Part shown: piece by piece, positions 1-8,366 of the stretch
Layout: every line of letters starts with the position of its first letter
Numbering within the stretch: the stretch's first letter is position 1
From: Thermotogae bacterium
GTDB taxonomy: Bacteria > Thermotogota > Thermotogae > Mesoaciditogales > Mesoaciditogaceae
Direction: 5' to 3'
Length of the DNA: 53,625 bases
Assembly (NCBI GenBank): GCA_026988035.1
Contig: JALSLY010000045.1
Coordinates: 1-53,625 of the forward strand
The notes under the pieces: model-generated
Database searches by the model: none
What the model saw: only the letters and a program-made list of their open reading frames with translations
Told to the model about the DNA's origin: nothing
Translations under genes and position numbers: made by a program

Positions 1-105
1 GTTGTGATTGAAGGAAAGATTCGAACGCAGATCGCCAATGTCAACGAGATACAGACGAAGATATTGAGGCTTTTGGGAGACAAATATGAAAAATATTATT
101 TTTGA
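1..105 (+). CDS. C-terminal fragment of an unidentified protein (5' end outside window)
   Basis: An open frame enters from the left edge and runs 34 codons to a TGA at 103-105, ending in a charged then aromatic tail (KYEKYYF). No domain can be recognised in so short a piece. The next gene on the same strand begins 26 bases downstream, so the two could be co-transcribed. Alternative frames here lack a ribosome site and look like shadows. Confidence 0.45.
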   Translation, partial: VVIEGKIRTQIANVNEIQTKILRLLGDKYEKYYF

Positions 106-131
106 TTTGGCACGTGCGGAAGGTGCGCCAC

Positions 132-683
132 ATGGAGAAGAGAGTTTTTTCAAAGTGGAGAAAGATGGTTTGGGAAATGGTTCAACCGGATTCCAAGGTG
201 TTAGAAGTTGGAATAGGAACTGGAAAGAACATCCCTTATTATCCAGAGTATATCGAGATTGTTGGAGTGGATTTCAGTCAAGGAATGCTGGACAAGGCTC
301 TTCAACGATCGAATAAATATCAGAATAAGAAAATGAGATTTATCAAGATGGATGTGACCCACCTGATTTTTCCAAAAGATCATTTCGATTTTGTAATCTC
401 GACGTTTGTTTTTTGCACCGTCCCCTATCCAATTGCCGGCCTTAAAGAAGTGAAGAGAGTGCTTAAGCCAGGTGGCCAGGCTATTTTTCTTGAACACATG
501 AGAAGCTCCAAATGGTTTAACAACGTGCCACTTTACATGATGAATCCAGTGATCAAAGCACTTGTTGGAACCAGTGTGATAAGAAAAACGAAAGAGAATA
601 TTTTAGAAGCGGGATTTCATATTGTAAAAGAGGAAAATCTTTTTTCAGATATAGTGAAATTGTTGGTTTGCAGGAAAAATTAA
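132..683 (+). CDS. class I SAM-dependent methyltransferase
   Basis: A 183-residue methyltransferase of the Methyltransf_11 (UbiE/phospholipid N-methyltransferase-like) type. The SAM-binding motif I is VLEVGIGTGKN at about residues 28-38, followed by an acidic end of beta-2 (VGVDFSQGML), a motif with DVTHLIFP, and the late motif VLKPGGQAIFLEHM. It probably transfers a methyl group to a small molecule or lipid; the substrate cannot be read from sequence. The frame is open from a TTG at 102, but ATG 132 has GGAAGGT seven bases upstream and is preferred. The DoxX-like gene follows after 15 bases, so the two are probably one transcript. Confidence 0.85.
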   Translation: MEKRVFSKWRKMVWEMVQPDSKVLEVGIGTGKNIPYYPEYIEIVGVDFSQGMLDKALQRSNKYQNKKMRFIKMDVTHLIFPKDHFDFVISTFVFCTVPYPIAGLKEVKRVLKPGGQAIFLEHMRSSKWFNNVPLYMMNPVIKALVGTSVIRKTKENILEAGFHIVKEENLFSDIVKLLVCRKN

Positions 684-698
684 GAAAGGGTGGTAAAA

Positions 699-1223
699 AT
701 GTCAACTTCTACTGAAACTATAAAAGGAGTTAAACACACTCAATTGTTTAATATCGTAAGAATTACTTTTGGCATAATGTGGGCCATTGATGCCGCTTTT
801 AAATGGCAACCGGCTTTCCTTTCGACATTTGTTTCTGACGTAAAAGATGCTGCTGTTGGACAACCAGGGATTCTTAAATCGTGGATTTTGTTTTGGGCTT
901 CTGTGATTTCTATTAACACCGTGTTCTTTGCTGGTACTGTGGCTGTGATTGAAACATTACTTGCTATAGCTCTTATTTTGGGCATTTGGCAGAAGATCAC
1001 TTATATTTTAGGAGCTATATTTTCGCTCGTAATATGGAGCACAGCAGAAGGTTTTGGTGGTCCTTACACATCAAACAGTACAGATATAGGAACCTCCATC
1101 ATATATGCTCTTGTCTTTGTCAGCCTTCTTGTTATGTTGTATTTTCTTGGAACAGGTAAGTACAGCGTTGACAACTCCATGGGCAAGAAATTTCATTTTT
1201 GGAAAAAGCTGTCTGAATTTTAA
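699..1223 (+). CDS. DoxX/DoxD-like integral membrane protein
   Basis: A 174-residue hydrophobic protein with about four predicted membrane spans: one near the N-terminus (IVRITFGIMWAIDA), two in the middle and one near residues 135-155 (IIYALVFVSLLVMLYFLG), ending in a basic tail. The RITFGIMWAIDAAFKW segment and overall size fit the DoxX/DoxD family, whose archaeal members include a subunit of thiosulfate:quinone oxidoreductase, while bacterial members are often of unknown function. ATG 699 has an AAAGGG site; a GTG at 690 is an alternative. The next gene encodes a secreted cupredoxin, so a membrane-bound redox role is a reasonable inference but unproven. Confidence 0.75.
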   Translation: MSTSTETIKGVKHTQLFNIVRITFGIMWAIDAAFKWQPAFLSTFVSDVKDAAVGQPGILKSWILFWASVISINTVFFAGTVAVIETLLAIALILGIWQKITYILGAIFSLVIWSTAEGFGGPYTSNSTDIGTSIIYALVFVSLLVMLYFLGTGKYSVDNSMGKKFHFWKKLSEF

Positions 1224-1277
1224 GTGAAGAAGCAAAACAAGCAAGAAAGGAAAGATAAATTAAAGGAGGTCTTACGA

Positions 1278-1886
1278 ATGAAGAAATTCAAGTTTTTTCT
1301 GATCGTTGTAGCGATGATGAGTCTTAGTGCAATTCCAATAATAGCGGCAACTTCTATATCTGCTACTCCTTATCGAATAACACTTGTAGAAGCTATGGAC
1401 GTACTTTATAACAATGCTATAGGGGCACAGCCTAAATTCTATGTTGTTGGAAATAATGGCGATTTGGAGTCATCAGCAAATATAACCCTTCCAGTGCATA
1501 GGCGTATAATACTTACCATCATATCATACGATGGAGGCAACGCTCCTGTAGCGGGGCGCTATGCAAAGGTCAGCGGTACTGTAAATAACGAAATCACCAT
1601 CATCAACGGAACTATTGCATCGGGATCAAATACGAAACAGGCGTGGCTAAAAAAGGTCTCTTCAGTGCCGGTTTCTCAGATAATCCATACATTCACCATT
1701 CCAGCATTAAACATCAATATCCCGGTGATCGCTGGAACGACAGAAATTGCGAGTCTATACATAAACACTACCGGCTCATACATTTGGCGCTGTGAAACAG
1801 CTTGTGGCAGTGCACCTGATGGATGGGGAGGCGCAATGGCTGCTTCTGGCTGGATGATGGGGAATGTGAATGTTGTTCAAAAGTGA
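1278..1886 (+). CDS. secreted cupredoxin-domain protein
   Basis: A 202-residue exported protein. Residues 1-24 are a signal peptide or N-terminal anchor (KKFKFF then a hydrophobic run ending near IIAATS). The C-terminal half looks like a cupredoxin: a possible copper ligand H137 in IIHTFTIP, then WRCETACG with C172 and C176, and a methionine-rich end (GGAMAASGWMMG; M187, M193, M194). A C-x3-C spacing followed by Met recalls CuA or sulfocyanin-like domains, but the histidine expected between the cysteines and the last Met in a classic type 1 site is absent. The start has AAAGGAGG at 1263-1270. It follows the DoxX-like gene and probably works with it on the outer face of the membrane. The electron partner is unknown. 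Confidence 0.7.
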   Translation: MKKFKFFLIVVAMMSLSAIPIIAATSISATPYRITLVEAMDVLYNNAIGAQPKFYVVGNNGDLESSANITLPVHRRIILTIISYDGGNAPVAGRYAKVSGTVNNEITIINGTIASGSNTKQAWLKKVSSVPVSQIIHTFTIPALNINIPVIAGTTEIASLYINTTGSYIWRCETACGSAPDGWGGAMAASGWMMGNVNVVQK

Positions 1887-1923
1887 ATTATCTTTCAAGA
1901 GAAATGTGTTGGATTAACTCATC

Positions 1924-2380
1924 CTGTGCGTCAATGTTACAACCTATGAGTATTTATCAAATAAACATCGCTTTTCAAGCGATAAAAGAATTTTTTTCGA
2001 AGATGTCATCCCGGACCTGATCCGGGATCTCATCCTTAGATTCCGGCTCGTAGGCCGGAATGACATTATGGTCAAGGACTCTGTTATGATTGTCAAGCCC
2101 GGAATGACGTTATGGTCAAAGACTCTACAGAAAATCGTGAGGCACGCTCAGACACTCATCCGTGAGTGCTTCGCTTTCTCGACACGTCCATGTATCTTCT
2201 TCGCAGCTACCGCTTTGGTCGTAAAAGCGAGAAAACATTGCACACAGTGCAATCTCGCTCCTCATATCTTGTGAACTTGGCGATGGCGAGCTCATATGTC
2301 TTGATGAAAACTTCGAGGGGAGATGTGAAAAACCTCTTTCTTTACGGATTTTGGATCGTCTTGTAATGTTCGTGCACAAT
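1924..2380. repeat. copy 1 of a ~450-bp dispersed intergenic repeat
   Basis: This non-coding stretch is clearly related to 34515-34956. Both copies hold, in order, a TGTGC(A/G)TCAAT start, the TTTATCAAAT(A/G)AACATCGCTT block with a small GCGATAAA hairpin, a GTCATCCCGG unit, a CAGCTACCGCTT block, CGAGCTCATATGTCTTGA, and an end with GTGCACAAT. Short ORFs inside it are not conserved in frame between the copies, so it does not appear to be coding. The outer ends carry an imperfect inverted TTGTGCA-like motif, which would suit a decayed MITE. Confidence 0.8.
2005..2064. repeat. 60-nt palindromic unit bounded by GTCAT/ATGAC (copy 1)
   Basis: A 60-base unit within the larger repeat, differing at only two positions from 34653-34712. 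It contains two stem-loops: CCCGGA/TCCGGG around a CCTGA loop, and CCGGC/GCCGG around a TCGTAG loop. The ends GTCATcCCGG and CCGGaATGAC are themselves inverted. This looks like a REP-type element. It is better conserved than the surrounding repeat, suggesting structure-dependent spread or constraint. Confidence 0.75.
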
Positions 2381-2414
2381 CTGAGGGATTAAGTAAGAAA
2401 TATAATAAAAAAAA

Positions 2415-2437
2415 GCCACTTTTCAGTGGCTTTTTTT
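2415..2437. terminator. intrinsic (bidirectional) terminator
   Basis: GCCACT (2415-2420) pairs with AGTGGC (2425-2430) around a four-base loop, flanked by runs of A on the left and seven T on the right. It lies just beyond the stop of trxB on the minus strand and downstream of the cupredoxin on the plus strand, so it can terminate from either side. Confidence 0.85.
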
Positions 2438-2442
2438 ACATC

Positions 2443-3393
2443 TCAATCAAAGTACTTGATAAGGTCTACAGCGGCAATTGCCCCGTCTGCCGCCGCGGTT
2501 ACCACCTGCCTTAAAACAGTTTTTCGCACATCACCAACAGCATAGACCCCTTTAACATTAGTTTCCATGTGCTCATTGGTCAAAATGAAACCATGCTCAT
2601 CTGTTTTAACAACATCTTTAACGAGTTCTGAATTTGGTACGAGTCCGACATATATGAAAACACCAGATGTTGAGTATTTTGTTAATTCACCAGTTTTCAC
2701 GTTTTTTAGCGTAACATATTCTACAGAATTGTTTCCACCTATCTCACTTACAACTGAGTTCCAAATAAATTTTATATTAGGAATTTTAAAAGCTCTTTCT
2801 TGAACTATTTTCTGGGCTCGTAGCTTGTCTCTTCGATGTACAACAGTGACTCTTGAAGCGATCTTCGAGAGGTATATCGCTTCTTCAACAGCACTATCTC
2901 CACCTCCAACGACGACAAGTGGTTTATCCTTAAAAAACGAACCGTCACACACTGCGCAATAAGAAACGCCTTTGTTTGCAAACTCGTCTTCACCTTGAAC
3001 ACCGAGCTTTTTTGGATTGCTGCCTGTAGAGATTATTACAACTTTAGATGTGTACTCATTGCCTAAATCAGTTTTTACTCTTTTCACTTCTCCCGTTAAA
3101 TCCATTTCCACAACTTCTTCGTTGGCGAAGTTTGTGCCGAACTCACGTGCATGTTCAACAAATTTATCGGCCAATTCTTGCCCGGTGATTAGGACGAACC
3201 CGGGATAATCCTCAACAGTATTGGTCAACGTGATCTGACCACCTTCGGTCGCTCTTTCCAAAATGAGAGTTTTCAAACGTGCTCGTGCTGCATAAAGTGC
3301 TGCCGATAATCCTCCCGGTCCTGCCCCGACAATTATAACGTCATACACATTATCCTTTGGTTTGGACATACCAGAAAGGTTAAACATTGCCAT
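2443..3393 (-). CDS. trxB: thioredoxin reductase
   Basis: A 316-residue NAD(P)H- and FAD-dependent reductase that passes electrons to thioredoxin-like partners. The FAD motif GAGPGG is near residues 23-28, the redox centre CAVC at C146/C149 and the second dinucleotide motif VVGGGDSAVEEA near 162-173; the final GDV motif (YAVGDVR) is present. Length is normal. ATG 3393 gives an N-terminus (MAMFNL) like that of other members and has GAGG nine bases upstream; the frame is open to a GTG at 3408 that overlaps the PDO stop. Translational coupling to the PDO gene upstream indicates that PDO is its substrate, as known for thermophiles. Confidence 0.95.
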   Translation of the reverse strand: MAMFNLSGMSKPKDNVYDVIIVGAGPGGLSAALYAARARLKTLILERATEGGQITLTNTVEDYPGFVLITGQELADKFVEHAREFGTNFANEEVVEMDLTGEVKRVKTDLGNEYTSKVVIISTGSNPKKLGVQGEDEFANKGVSYCAVCDGSFFKDKPLVVVGGGDSAVEEAIYLSKIASRVTVVHRRDKLRAQKIVQERAFKIPNIKFIWNSVVSEIGGNNSVEYVTLKNVKTGELTKYSTSGVFIYVGLVPNSELVKDVVKTDEHGFILTNEHMETNVKGVYAVGDVRKTVLRQVVTAAADGAIAAVDLIKYFD

Positions 3394-3404
3394 ATTCGGT
3401 TTCC

Positions 3405-4085
3405 TCACACTCCTTTTACAACGCTCATTATCTGTTCAACAAACGCATCTTCTGGGAGAGCACCTACAAATTCACCTTCGCCTTCGTTAATTATTATGTG
3501 TGGAACAGACGAAACGTTATATTTCATGGAAAGTTCTGGAAATTCGTTAGCTTCTACCATCTCGCCTTGAACGAAAGGAGATTTCATAGCAAGCTTTTGA
3601 GCCATAGATACTGCTTTAGGGCAATACGGGCAAGTAGGTGTGACGAAAACTTGGAGCTTTATGGGCCTATCAAGGTTTTTAAGAGTTTCTAACGTTGTAG
3701 GAGATAATTCCACTTCTCCACCCTTAGAAGTGGCTATGACATCTTCTATAAGTGTAGAGAATTCATATCCAGATGGCACACCATAAAATCTAATTCGCAT
3801 GTCATTACCTTGAGCATCCAGCATCACAATTGCCGGCATCATCTCAAGTTTGTACTTTTCAACGAGCTCTCTTTCTTCGTTGAAATCGTGAATCTCAACA
3901 CTTATCTTTTCATTCACTTCTGCAAGTTCTTCAAGTATTTGTTGAGTCACACCACAATATTGACATTCATCTTTGTTATCACTTTTAAATAGAAGAATTT
4001 TGACTTCAGACTTTAGTTCCTTATGGAACAAATCTATTAAATACTTTCTATCTTCTTCTGAAAGAAGAGCTGCCATTTTTTTCAC
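3405..4085 (-). CDS. protein disulfide oxidoreductase (glutaredoxin-like, two thioredoxin folds)
   Basis: A 226-residue cytosolic protein with two thioredoxin-fold halves, each with a CXXC centre: CQYC (C41/C44) and CPYC (C152/C155). cis-Pro segments (MMPAIV, SVPHII) follow each. This is the PDO family of thermophilic archaea and bacteria, which makes and isomerises disulfides in the cytoplasm and is reduced by thioredoxin reductase. Here the C-terminal CPYC is probably the catalytic one. The stop TGA overlaps the first possible start of trxB, so the two form one operon. A palindrome upstream may control it. Confidence 0.93.
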   Translation of the reverse strand: MKKMAALLSEEDRKYLIDLFHKELKSEVKILLFKSDNKDECQYCGVTQQILEELAEVNEKISVEIHDFNEERELVEKYKLEMMPAIVMLDAQGNDMRIRFYGVPSGYEFSTLIEDVIATSKGGEVELSPTTLETLKNLDRPIKLQVFVTPTCPYCPKAVSMAQKLAMKSPFVQGEMVEANEFPELSMKYNVSSVPHIIINEGEGEFVGALPEDAFVEQIMSVVKGV

Positions 4086-4094
4086 CTCCGCAAT

Positions 4095-4111
4095 ATACCC
4101 TGTGTGGGTAT
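4095..4111. promoter_or_regulatory. palindromic operator upstream of PDO-trxB
   Basis: ATACCC (4095-4100) and GGGTAT (4106-4111) form a perfect inverted repeat with a five-base spacer, 10-26 bases before the PDO start. It resembles operators of the CsoR/CstR repressor family (ATACCC...GGGTAT type). On the minus strand a TTGACA -35 box lies at 4129-4134, and a -10 at a 17-base spacing would fall on the palindrome, so a bound protein would block transcription. Confidence 0.5.
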
Positions 4112-4128
4112 TTAAATAATACCATATT

Positions 4129-4134
4129 TGTCAA
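4129..4134 (-). promoter_or_regulatory. -35 box of the PDO-trxB promoter
   Basis: A consensus TTGACA on the minus strand, about 45 bases before the PDO start codon. The matching -10 is unclear: ATACCC at 4106-4111 has the best spacing (17), while TATATT at 4092-4097 looks better by sequence but is too far away. Confidence 0.45.
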
Positions 4135-4144
4135 GTATAAAAGT

Positions 4145-5335
4145 TTACGCGAGTTTAACTCTATGTGATTTTATAATATCCAAAATATTTTGAGCAATGT
4201 AAGATTTTTTGTTTCGTTCTATATGGATCACATCATTGTTTCCACAAAGGATCGTTACTTCATTGTAACTCGAATCAAATCCAACGTTTGAGTGCGAAAC
4301 GTCGTTGGCAACTATCATATCAAGTTTCTTCGATTCCATCTTGTATCGAGCATTTTCTAAAAGATTTTCTGTCTCAGCTGCAAAGCCCACAACAAACTGA
4401 TTCGGCTTTCGTATCCTCGAAACTTCCTCCAAAATATCTTTAGTCTTTACCAAATGTATGTCCATCTCATCGACACGTTTTTTTATCTTTTGGTTTAAGA
4501 CTGCGGAGGGTTTGTAATCAGCAACAGCGGCAGCCATTATTATAATATCCGCCCAATTCATTCGCTCCAAGACGGCATTCCTCATTTCTTCAGCAGTTTG
4601 AACATTTTGTCTTTCCACACCATAAGGTACGGAAAGCGCTGCTGGTCCGGAGATTAAAATCACATTGGCACCACGAATTTTTGCGGCTTTGGCAATTTCA
4701 TATCCCATTTTTCCAGAGGATCTGTTGGTTATGTATCTCACTGGATCGATCGGCTCTCTAGTTGGGCCTGCGGTAACAAGTACATTCACATCTTTATAGT
4801 CATTTGGTCCAAGTAGTCTGTCAATCTCAAAGAGAATTTGTTCGTTATCGGGATATCTTCCCTTTCCGTATTCGCCATCGGCAAGGTGTCCAGTTGCTGG
4901 TTCAAGAATATGCCAGCCAGATTTGGAGAGCTTCAAAAGATTTTCAACGGTGATCGGGTTTTCGTACATTCTTACATTCATTGAAGGGACACCTATCTTA
5001 GGTCCCTTAAATGCTAAAGCAGCCATGGTGACGAGATTGTCAGCGATACCATTAGCTATTTTAGCTGCTGTATTAGCGGTCATGGGAGCTACGACCAAAA
5101 TGTTTCCCCATAAAGAAAGTGTGGTATGTAGAATCATACCATTGTTTACGTCAAAAGCATCTGTGTACACAGGGAAAGCTCCTACAGATGAAAAGCTTAT
5201 AGGTGAAACAAAACGGGTGGCAGATTCTGTCATCAAGATGCGAACTTCGTCGCCACGCTTTCTCATAGAACTGACAAGATCAATCACTTTGTAAGCTGCA
5301 ATTCCACCTGTGACGCAAAGAAGAATTTTAGGCAC
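4145..5335 (-). CDS. coaBC: phosphopantothenoylcysteine decarboxylase / phosphopantothenate-cysteine ligase
   Basis: A 396-residue bifunctional enzyme of coenzyme A synthesis. The N-terminal flavoprotein half (CoaC) begins LLCVTGGIAAYK and carries APMTANTAAKIANGIADN and the PSMNVRMYENP motif (PxMNxxMW type). The C-terminal half (CoaB) has VTAGPTREPIDPVR, SSGKMGYEIA, AAAVADYKP and the lysine-rich KIKK motif, used for CTP-dependent ligation of cysteine to 4'-phosphopantothenate followed by decarboxylation. Length is normal. Its start overlaps the end of rpoZ by eight bases, placing it last in the yicC-remA-gmk-rpoZ-coaBC operon. Confidence 0.96.
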   Translation of the reverse strand: MPKILLCVTGGIAAYKVIDLVSSMRKRGDEVRILMTESATRFVSPISFSSVGAFPVYTDAFDVNNGMILHTTLSLWGNILVVAPMTANTAAKIANGIADNLVTMAALAFKGPKIGVPSMNVRMYENPITVENLLKLSKSGWHILEPATGHLADGEYGKGRYPDNEQILFEIDRLLGPNDYKDVNVLVTAGPTREPIDPVRYITNRSSGKMGYEIAKAAKIRGANVILISGPAALSVPYGVERQNVQTAEEMRNAVLERMNWADIIIMAAAVADYKPSAVLNQKIKKRVDEMDIHLVKTKDILEEVSRIRKPNQFVVGFAAETENLLENARYKMESKKLDMIVANDVSHSNVGFDSSYNEVTILCGNNDVIHIERNKKSYIAQNILDIIKSHRVKLA

Positions 5336-5582
5336 TTTCCCCTCCTATGCGCTTGGAATATTTCACGTTAGCGGACAATACTTTGAGCATTTCAGAATTT
5401 TTTATTTCAACATAACCCTCTGCCATTTCCTCAAATGCGATCGAAATGAGATTGGTTTCATTTGATTTTATCAGTGGTCTGGAGAGTTCGTTGAGATTCT
5501 CAGCCCTTTTCGCGGCAGCCATCGTAATCGCAAATTTGTTACCATATTTGTTTATCAAAGTTTCATACACGTTCCTTTTCAT
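5328..5582 (-). CDS. rpoZ: DNA-directed RNA polymerase omega subunit
   Basis: An 84-residue protein with the omega signature NKYGNKFAITMAAAKRAENL near residues 11-30 and the RPLIKSNETNLISIAFEEMAEGYV segment that packs against the beta' subunit. Omega helps assemble RNA polymerase. It sits between gmk (two bases upstream) and coaBC (overlapping), the arrangement seen in many bacteria. Confidence 0.93.
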   Translation of the reverse strand: MKRNVYETLINKYGNKFAITMAAAKRAENLNELSRPLIKSNETNLISIAFEEMAEGYVEIKNSEMLKVLSANVKYSKRIGGESA

Positions 5583-5584
5583 AT

Positions 5585-6196
5585 TTATGCCTCCTTGTAA
5601 AATTTGTATTTCCCAACGAATTCACTTCTCCTTGAAACTTTAAGCTGCTCAGCTATGATTATGGATTCTAATTGTTTTATAGAAATTTGAACATCATGAT
5701 TAACAATAAGATAGTCAAATTTTGATATCTGTGATAACTCGTAACGTGCATCTTCTAATCGCTTTTTGAAATTCTTCTGGTTTTCTGTATGTCGCTTTAT
5801 GAGTCTTTCTTTCAATTCTTGGAAAGAAGGCGGAGCAACGAAAATGAGAACAGAATCCTTTATCTGGCGTTTAACACTTCTTGCCCCCTTTACATCTATG
5901 TCGAGAAGGACATTTGCTCCTTTGTTCATCTGAGATTCTACATAACTTTTCGAAGTGCCATAAAGATGGCCATGCACCTCTTGCCATTCCAAAAAGTCCT
6001 TTTTCTTGATCAAATCTTTAAAGGTCGACTCATCAACGAAGAAATAATCCTTTCCTTCTTCTTCTCCTTTACGTTTTGGACGCGTTGTGTAAGAGATGGA
6101 GAACGCCAAATCTTCTAAATTTTTCAGAACGCCTTTAACTATAGTAGTTTTTCCGGCTCCTGATGGGCCGCTCATAATAAAGAGAATGCCTTTCAT
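5585..6196 (-). CDS. gmk: guanylate kinase
   Basis: A 203-residue kinase that converts GMP and ATP to GDP and ADP. Walker [10 protein letters not shown] is at residues 9-17, the GMP-binding region has [20 protein letters not shown] near 35-54, and the [15 protein letters not shown] motif follows. Length is typical. The start codon overlaps the stop of the RemA-like gene, and rpoZ follows after two bases. Confidence 0.96.
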   Translation of the reverse strand: MKGILFIMSGPSGAGKTTIVKGVLKNLEDLAFSISYTTRPKRKGEEEGKDYFFVDESTFKDLIKKKDFLEWQEVHGHLYGTSKSYVESQMNKGANVLLDIDVKGARSVKRQIKDSVLIFVAPPSFQELKERLIKRHTENQKNFKKRLEDARYELSQISKFDYLIVNHDVQISIKQLESIIIAEQLKVSRRSEFVGKYKFYKEA

Positions 6197-6492
6197 GTTT
6201 TGTGATTTTTCACTTTAGATTCCACAACCTGCAAAGCTTCTTCTATTTGTGTGAAAGATTCCTTAAATCTTTGAGCGATCGTTTCTGGTTGTATCGCACT
6301 TAGAATCACGTGATTGCTGTCGGTAATGAGGATCGATCTGGTTTTGCGTCCATATGTTGCGTCTATAAGCTTGCCATCATCTTTTGCACCATCTTTCAGT
6401 CTTTTAAGTGGTGCAGATTCTGGATTTACGATCACTATTACTCTATCACCTATGACTACATTTCCGAACCCAATATTGATCAGTCCATACAT
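6193..6492 (-). CDS. remA: RemA-like regulatory protein (DUF370)
   Basis: A 99-residue protein of the DUF370/RemA family: [28 protein letters not shown] near the start, then [33 protein letters not shown]. In Bacillus, RemA is a DNA-binding activator of matrix genes; in most other phyla the role is unknown, but the gene is commonly found between yicC and gmk, as here. It overlaps the gmk start. The function in this organism is inferred only from the family. Confidence 0.9.
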   Translation of the reverse strand: MYGLINIGFGNVVIGDRVIVIVNPESAPLKRLKDGAKDDGKLIDATYGRKTRSILITDSNHVILSAIQPETIAQRFKESFTQIEEALQVVESKVKNHKT

Positions 6493-6510
6493 ACCTATCC
6501 CTCCAAACGT

Positions 6511-7383
6511 TCATTCAGTGTTTTGGACTTGTTCCCTAAGCTTTTTGATAATACTTTTGGCCTTGACGACCGGACTTAAAACTTCAGGTATTTTTGACTT
6601 GTTTGAAAGAGTATTCATTTCACGACCAAGCTCTTGAAAAACAAAATCAAGTTCACTTCCCACAGCTTCGTCAGTTTGTATTAATTCGCGTGCGCGAGAG
6701 ATATGACCTTTCAATCTTGAAAGCTCTTCTCCTATGTCTGACCTCTGAATCATAAGAATTATTTCCTGTTCAAGTCTTTGCTCATCCACCTTGATATCTG
6801 AAAACTCTCTAATCCTTTCAAGTATTATTTCTCTGTAGCGTTCTCGATTGGCATTTTCATAGGAATGCATTTTTTTAACCGTTTCTTCAAGAACATCGAG
6901 ATAATTCAATAAGTATTCTTCGAGTTTTTTCCCTTCTATTTCACGTGAATGATTATAGGAATCAAGAGCTTTCCTTAGCACTATCTCAAAGCCGTTCCAA
7001 ATATCTTTTTCGACCTCCGGTTTTAATTCCGTCTTAAAAAGTTCCTGGACTCCGATTATATCGCTGATGCTTACTCCGGAAGAGTCAAGATTTAATTCTC
7101 TTTTTATATTGACTATTGCTTTATAATAAGCTTTGGCAAGAGCAATATCCGGTTGCACAAGTTCAGACTCGAAATCTCCACGAATATCTGCTTTCACAAA
7201 GACACTTCCACGTTTGACGTATTCACGTATCACAGGCAAAGATTTGATTTCAAAGGAGGAAAAGAGTGAAGGCAAAGAGAAAGAGACGTTTAAATATTTG
7301 TGATTAACACTTTTGATCTCCAAAGAATACGTAATACCATTTACACTTTCTACAACTCTCGAATAACCTGTCATGCTCTTCAA
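6511..7383 (-). CDS. yicC: YicC-family endoribonuclease
   Basis: A 290-residue protein of the YicC family, reported as endoribonucleases in Escherichia coli. The N-terminal motif is SMTGYSR, followed by SLEIKSVNHKYLNVSFSLP, with the DUF1732-type C-terminus (EIILMIQRSDIGEELSRLKGH and GRELNTL-like GREMNTLSNKSKIPEV). A TTG at 7383 with an AAGGTGAT site is chosen because it yields the usual MKSMTG start; a GTG at 7392 extends it by three residues. First gene of the operon leading to coaBC. Confidence 0.9.
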   Translation of the reverse strand: MKSMTGYSRVVESVNGITYSLEIKSVNHKYLNVSFSLPSLFSSFEIKSLPVIREYVKRGSVFVKADIRGDFESELVQPDIALAKAYYKAIVNIKRELNLDSSGVSISDIIGVQELFKTELKPEVEKDIWNGFEIVLRKALDSYNHSREIEGKKLEEYLLNYLDVLEETVKKMHSYENANRERYREIILERIREFSDIKVDEQRLEQEIILMIQRSDIGEELSRLKGHISRARELIQTDEAVGSELDFVFQELGREMNTLSNKSKIPEVLSPVVKAKSIIKKLREQVQNTE

Positions 7384-7419
7384 GAAAATCACCTTGTATA
7401 CTAAATTGCAATGCGCACT

Positions 7420-7425
7420 ATTATA
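7420..7425 (-). promoter_or_regulatory. putative -10 box for yicC operon
   Basis: A consensus TATAAT on the minus strand 37 bases before the chosen yicC start. No convincing -35 is visible at 16-18 bases. The remaining 7426-7538 is AT-rich and shows no gene or clear hairpin. Confidence 0.35.
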
Positions 7426-7538
7426 TTATGCCACAAATCAGAGGAATTTTAAAGAAACAGCTGAAAAAAAACGGAAAGTAAATATAAAGCCCATTTTTCG
7501 ATAAATTTCACCAAATTTGGCATGTTAGTATCATTAAT

Positions 7539-8366
7539 TTACCAGAGAGATTGCTCACTGAAAATATGAGGTCTAAAATTTTCCATCAAAAGGGAAGTCA
7601 AACCACCAGGTTCATTTTCAAATAAAACTCTATTCTCTATTCTTCTTACGGGAATTATTTCAGCACTTGTTCGTGTCAAAAAAATCTCGGAGCAATTAAA
7701 AAGTTCGTCCACATTAATTGTTCGTTCTTCAACCATTATTCCAAGTGATTTCGCGAGTTCTATTACGACACTCCTTGTGATCCCATCAAGTATTCCCGTT
7801 TCAAGAGAAGGAGTCACAACGATTCCGTTTTCCACTAAAAAAATGTTACTCATGCTTCCCTCGGCAACAAAGCCCTCATGACTTAAAAAGATAACCTCGT
7901 AGAATCCCTCTTTTTCTTGTCGCGCTAATCTTAAATGAGCTTGAGAATTAGTCTTAAGAGTTGGAGGAAGAGAAATTCGCGGGATTTTGCGATATTTAGA
8001 TATTCCGACATTCACACCATAGGTGTAAAGATCCTCATCAGGTGCTTGAAGCTCCATGATATACACAAACAAATTGGGATTTTTCCCATCTCCTGCTGTA
8101 AGCATTATTCTGATGGTACAATCTTGCTCAAGACCTTTTATTCCCTCATAAAGAATGTTTTGGAATTTCTCGAAGCTTAAATGAAAGGGTAATCGCATAA
8201 TTTCGGCAGATCGCTTAAATCGTTCATAATGCTGGTGTGGGGCAAAGATTCTCTTGGTGTATGTTCTTAAACTTTCATACACACCCTCTCCATACATGAA
8301 TCCACGATCGGTAATACTTATACGCACATCTCCATCAACCCATTGACCGTTGACATATACTCTCAC
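7539..8366 (-). CDS. class IV PLP-dependent aminotransferase / lyase
   Basis: A 275-residue fold-type IV PLP enzyme (branched-chain or D-amino acid aminotransferase, or aminodeoxychorismate lyase). It opens with YVNGQWVDGDVRISITDRGFMYGEGVYES, has R near the GEGVYESLRTY start, the Schiff-base lysine in PPTLKTNSQAH (about K145), and the cofactor segment GFVAEGSMSNIFLVENG with its glutamate, then GILDGITRSVVIELA. The substrate cannot be told among the three activities, but D-alanine or branched-chain transamination are both reasonable. The start overlaps the mtaB stop by four bases. Confidence 0.85.
   Translation of the reverse strand: MRVYVNGQWVDGDVRISITDRGFMYGEGVYESLRTYTKRIFAPHQHYERFKRSAEIMRLPFHLSFEKFQNILYEGIKGLEQDCTIRIMLTAGDGKNPNLFVYIMELQAPDEDLYTYGVNVGISKYRKIPRISLPPTLKTNSQAHLRLARQEKEGFYEVIFLSHEGFVAEGSMSNIFLVENGIVVTPSLETGILDGITRSVVIELAKSLGIMVEERTINVDELFNCSEIFLTRTSAEIIPVRRIENRVLFENEPGGLTSLLMENFRPHIFSEQSLW

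Noticed and set aside
2068-2379. ORFs of 66-84 codons on both strands in the intergenic repeat
   Set aside because: They lie within the dispersed repeat, have no convincing ribosome sites, and indels between the two copies break the frames.
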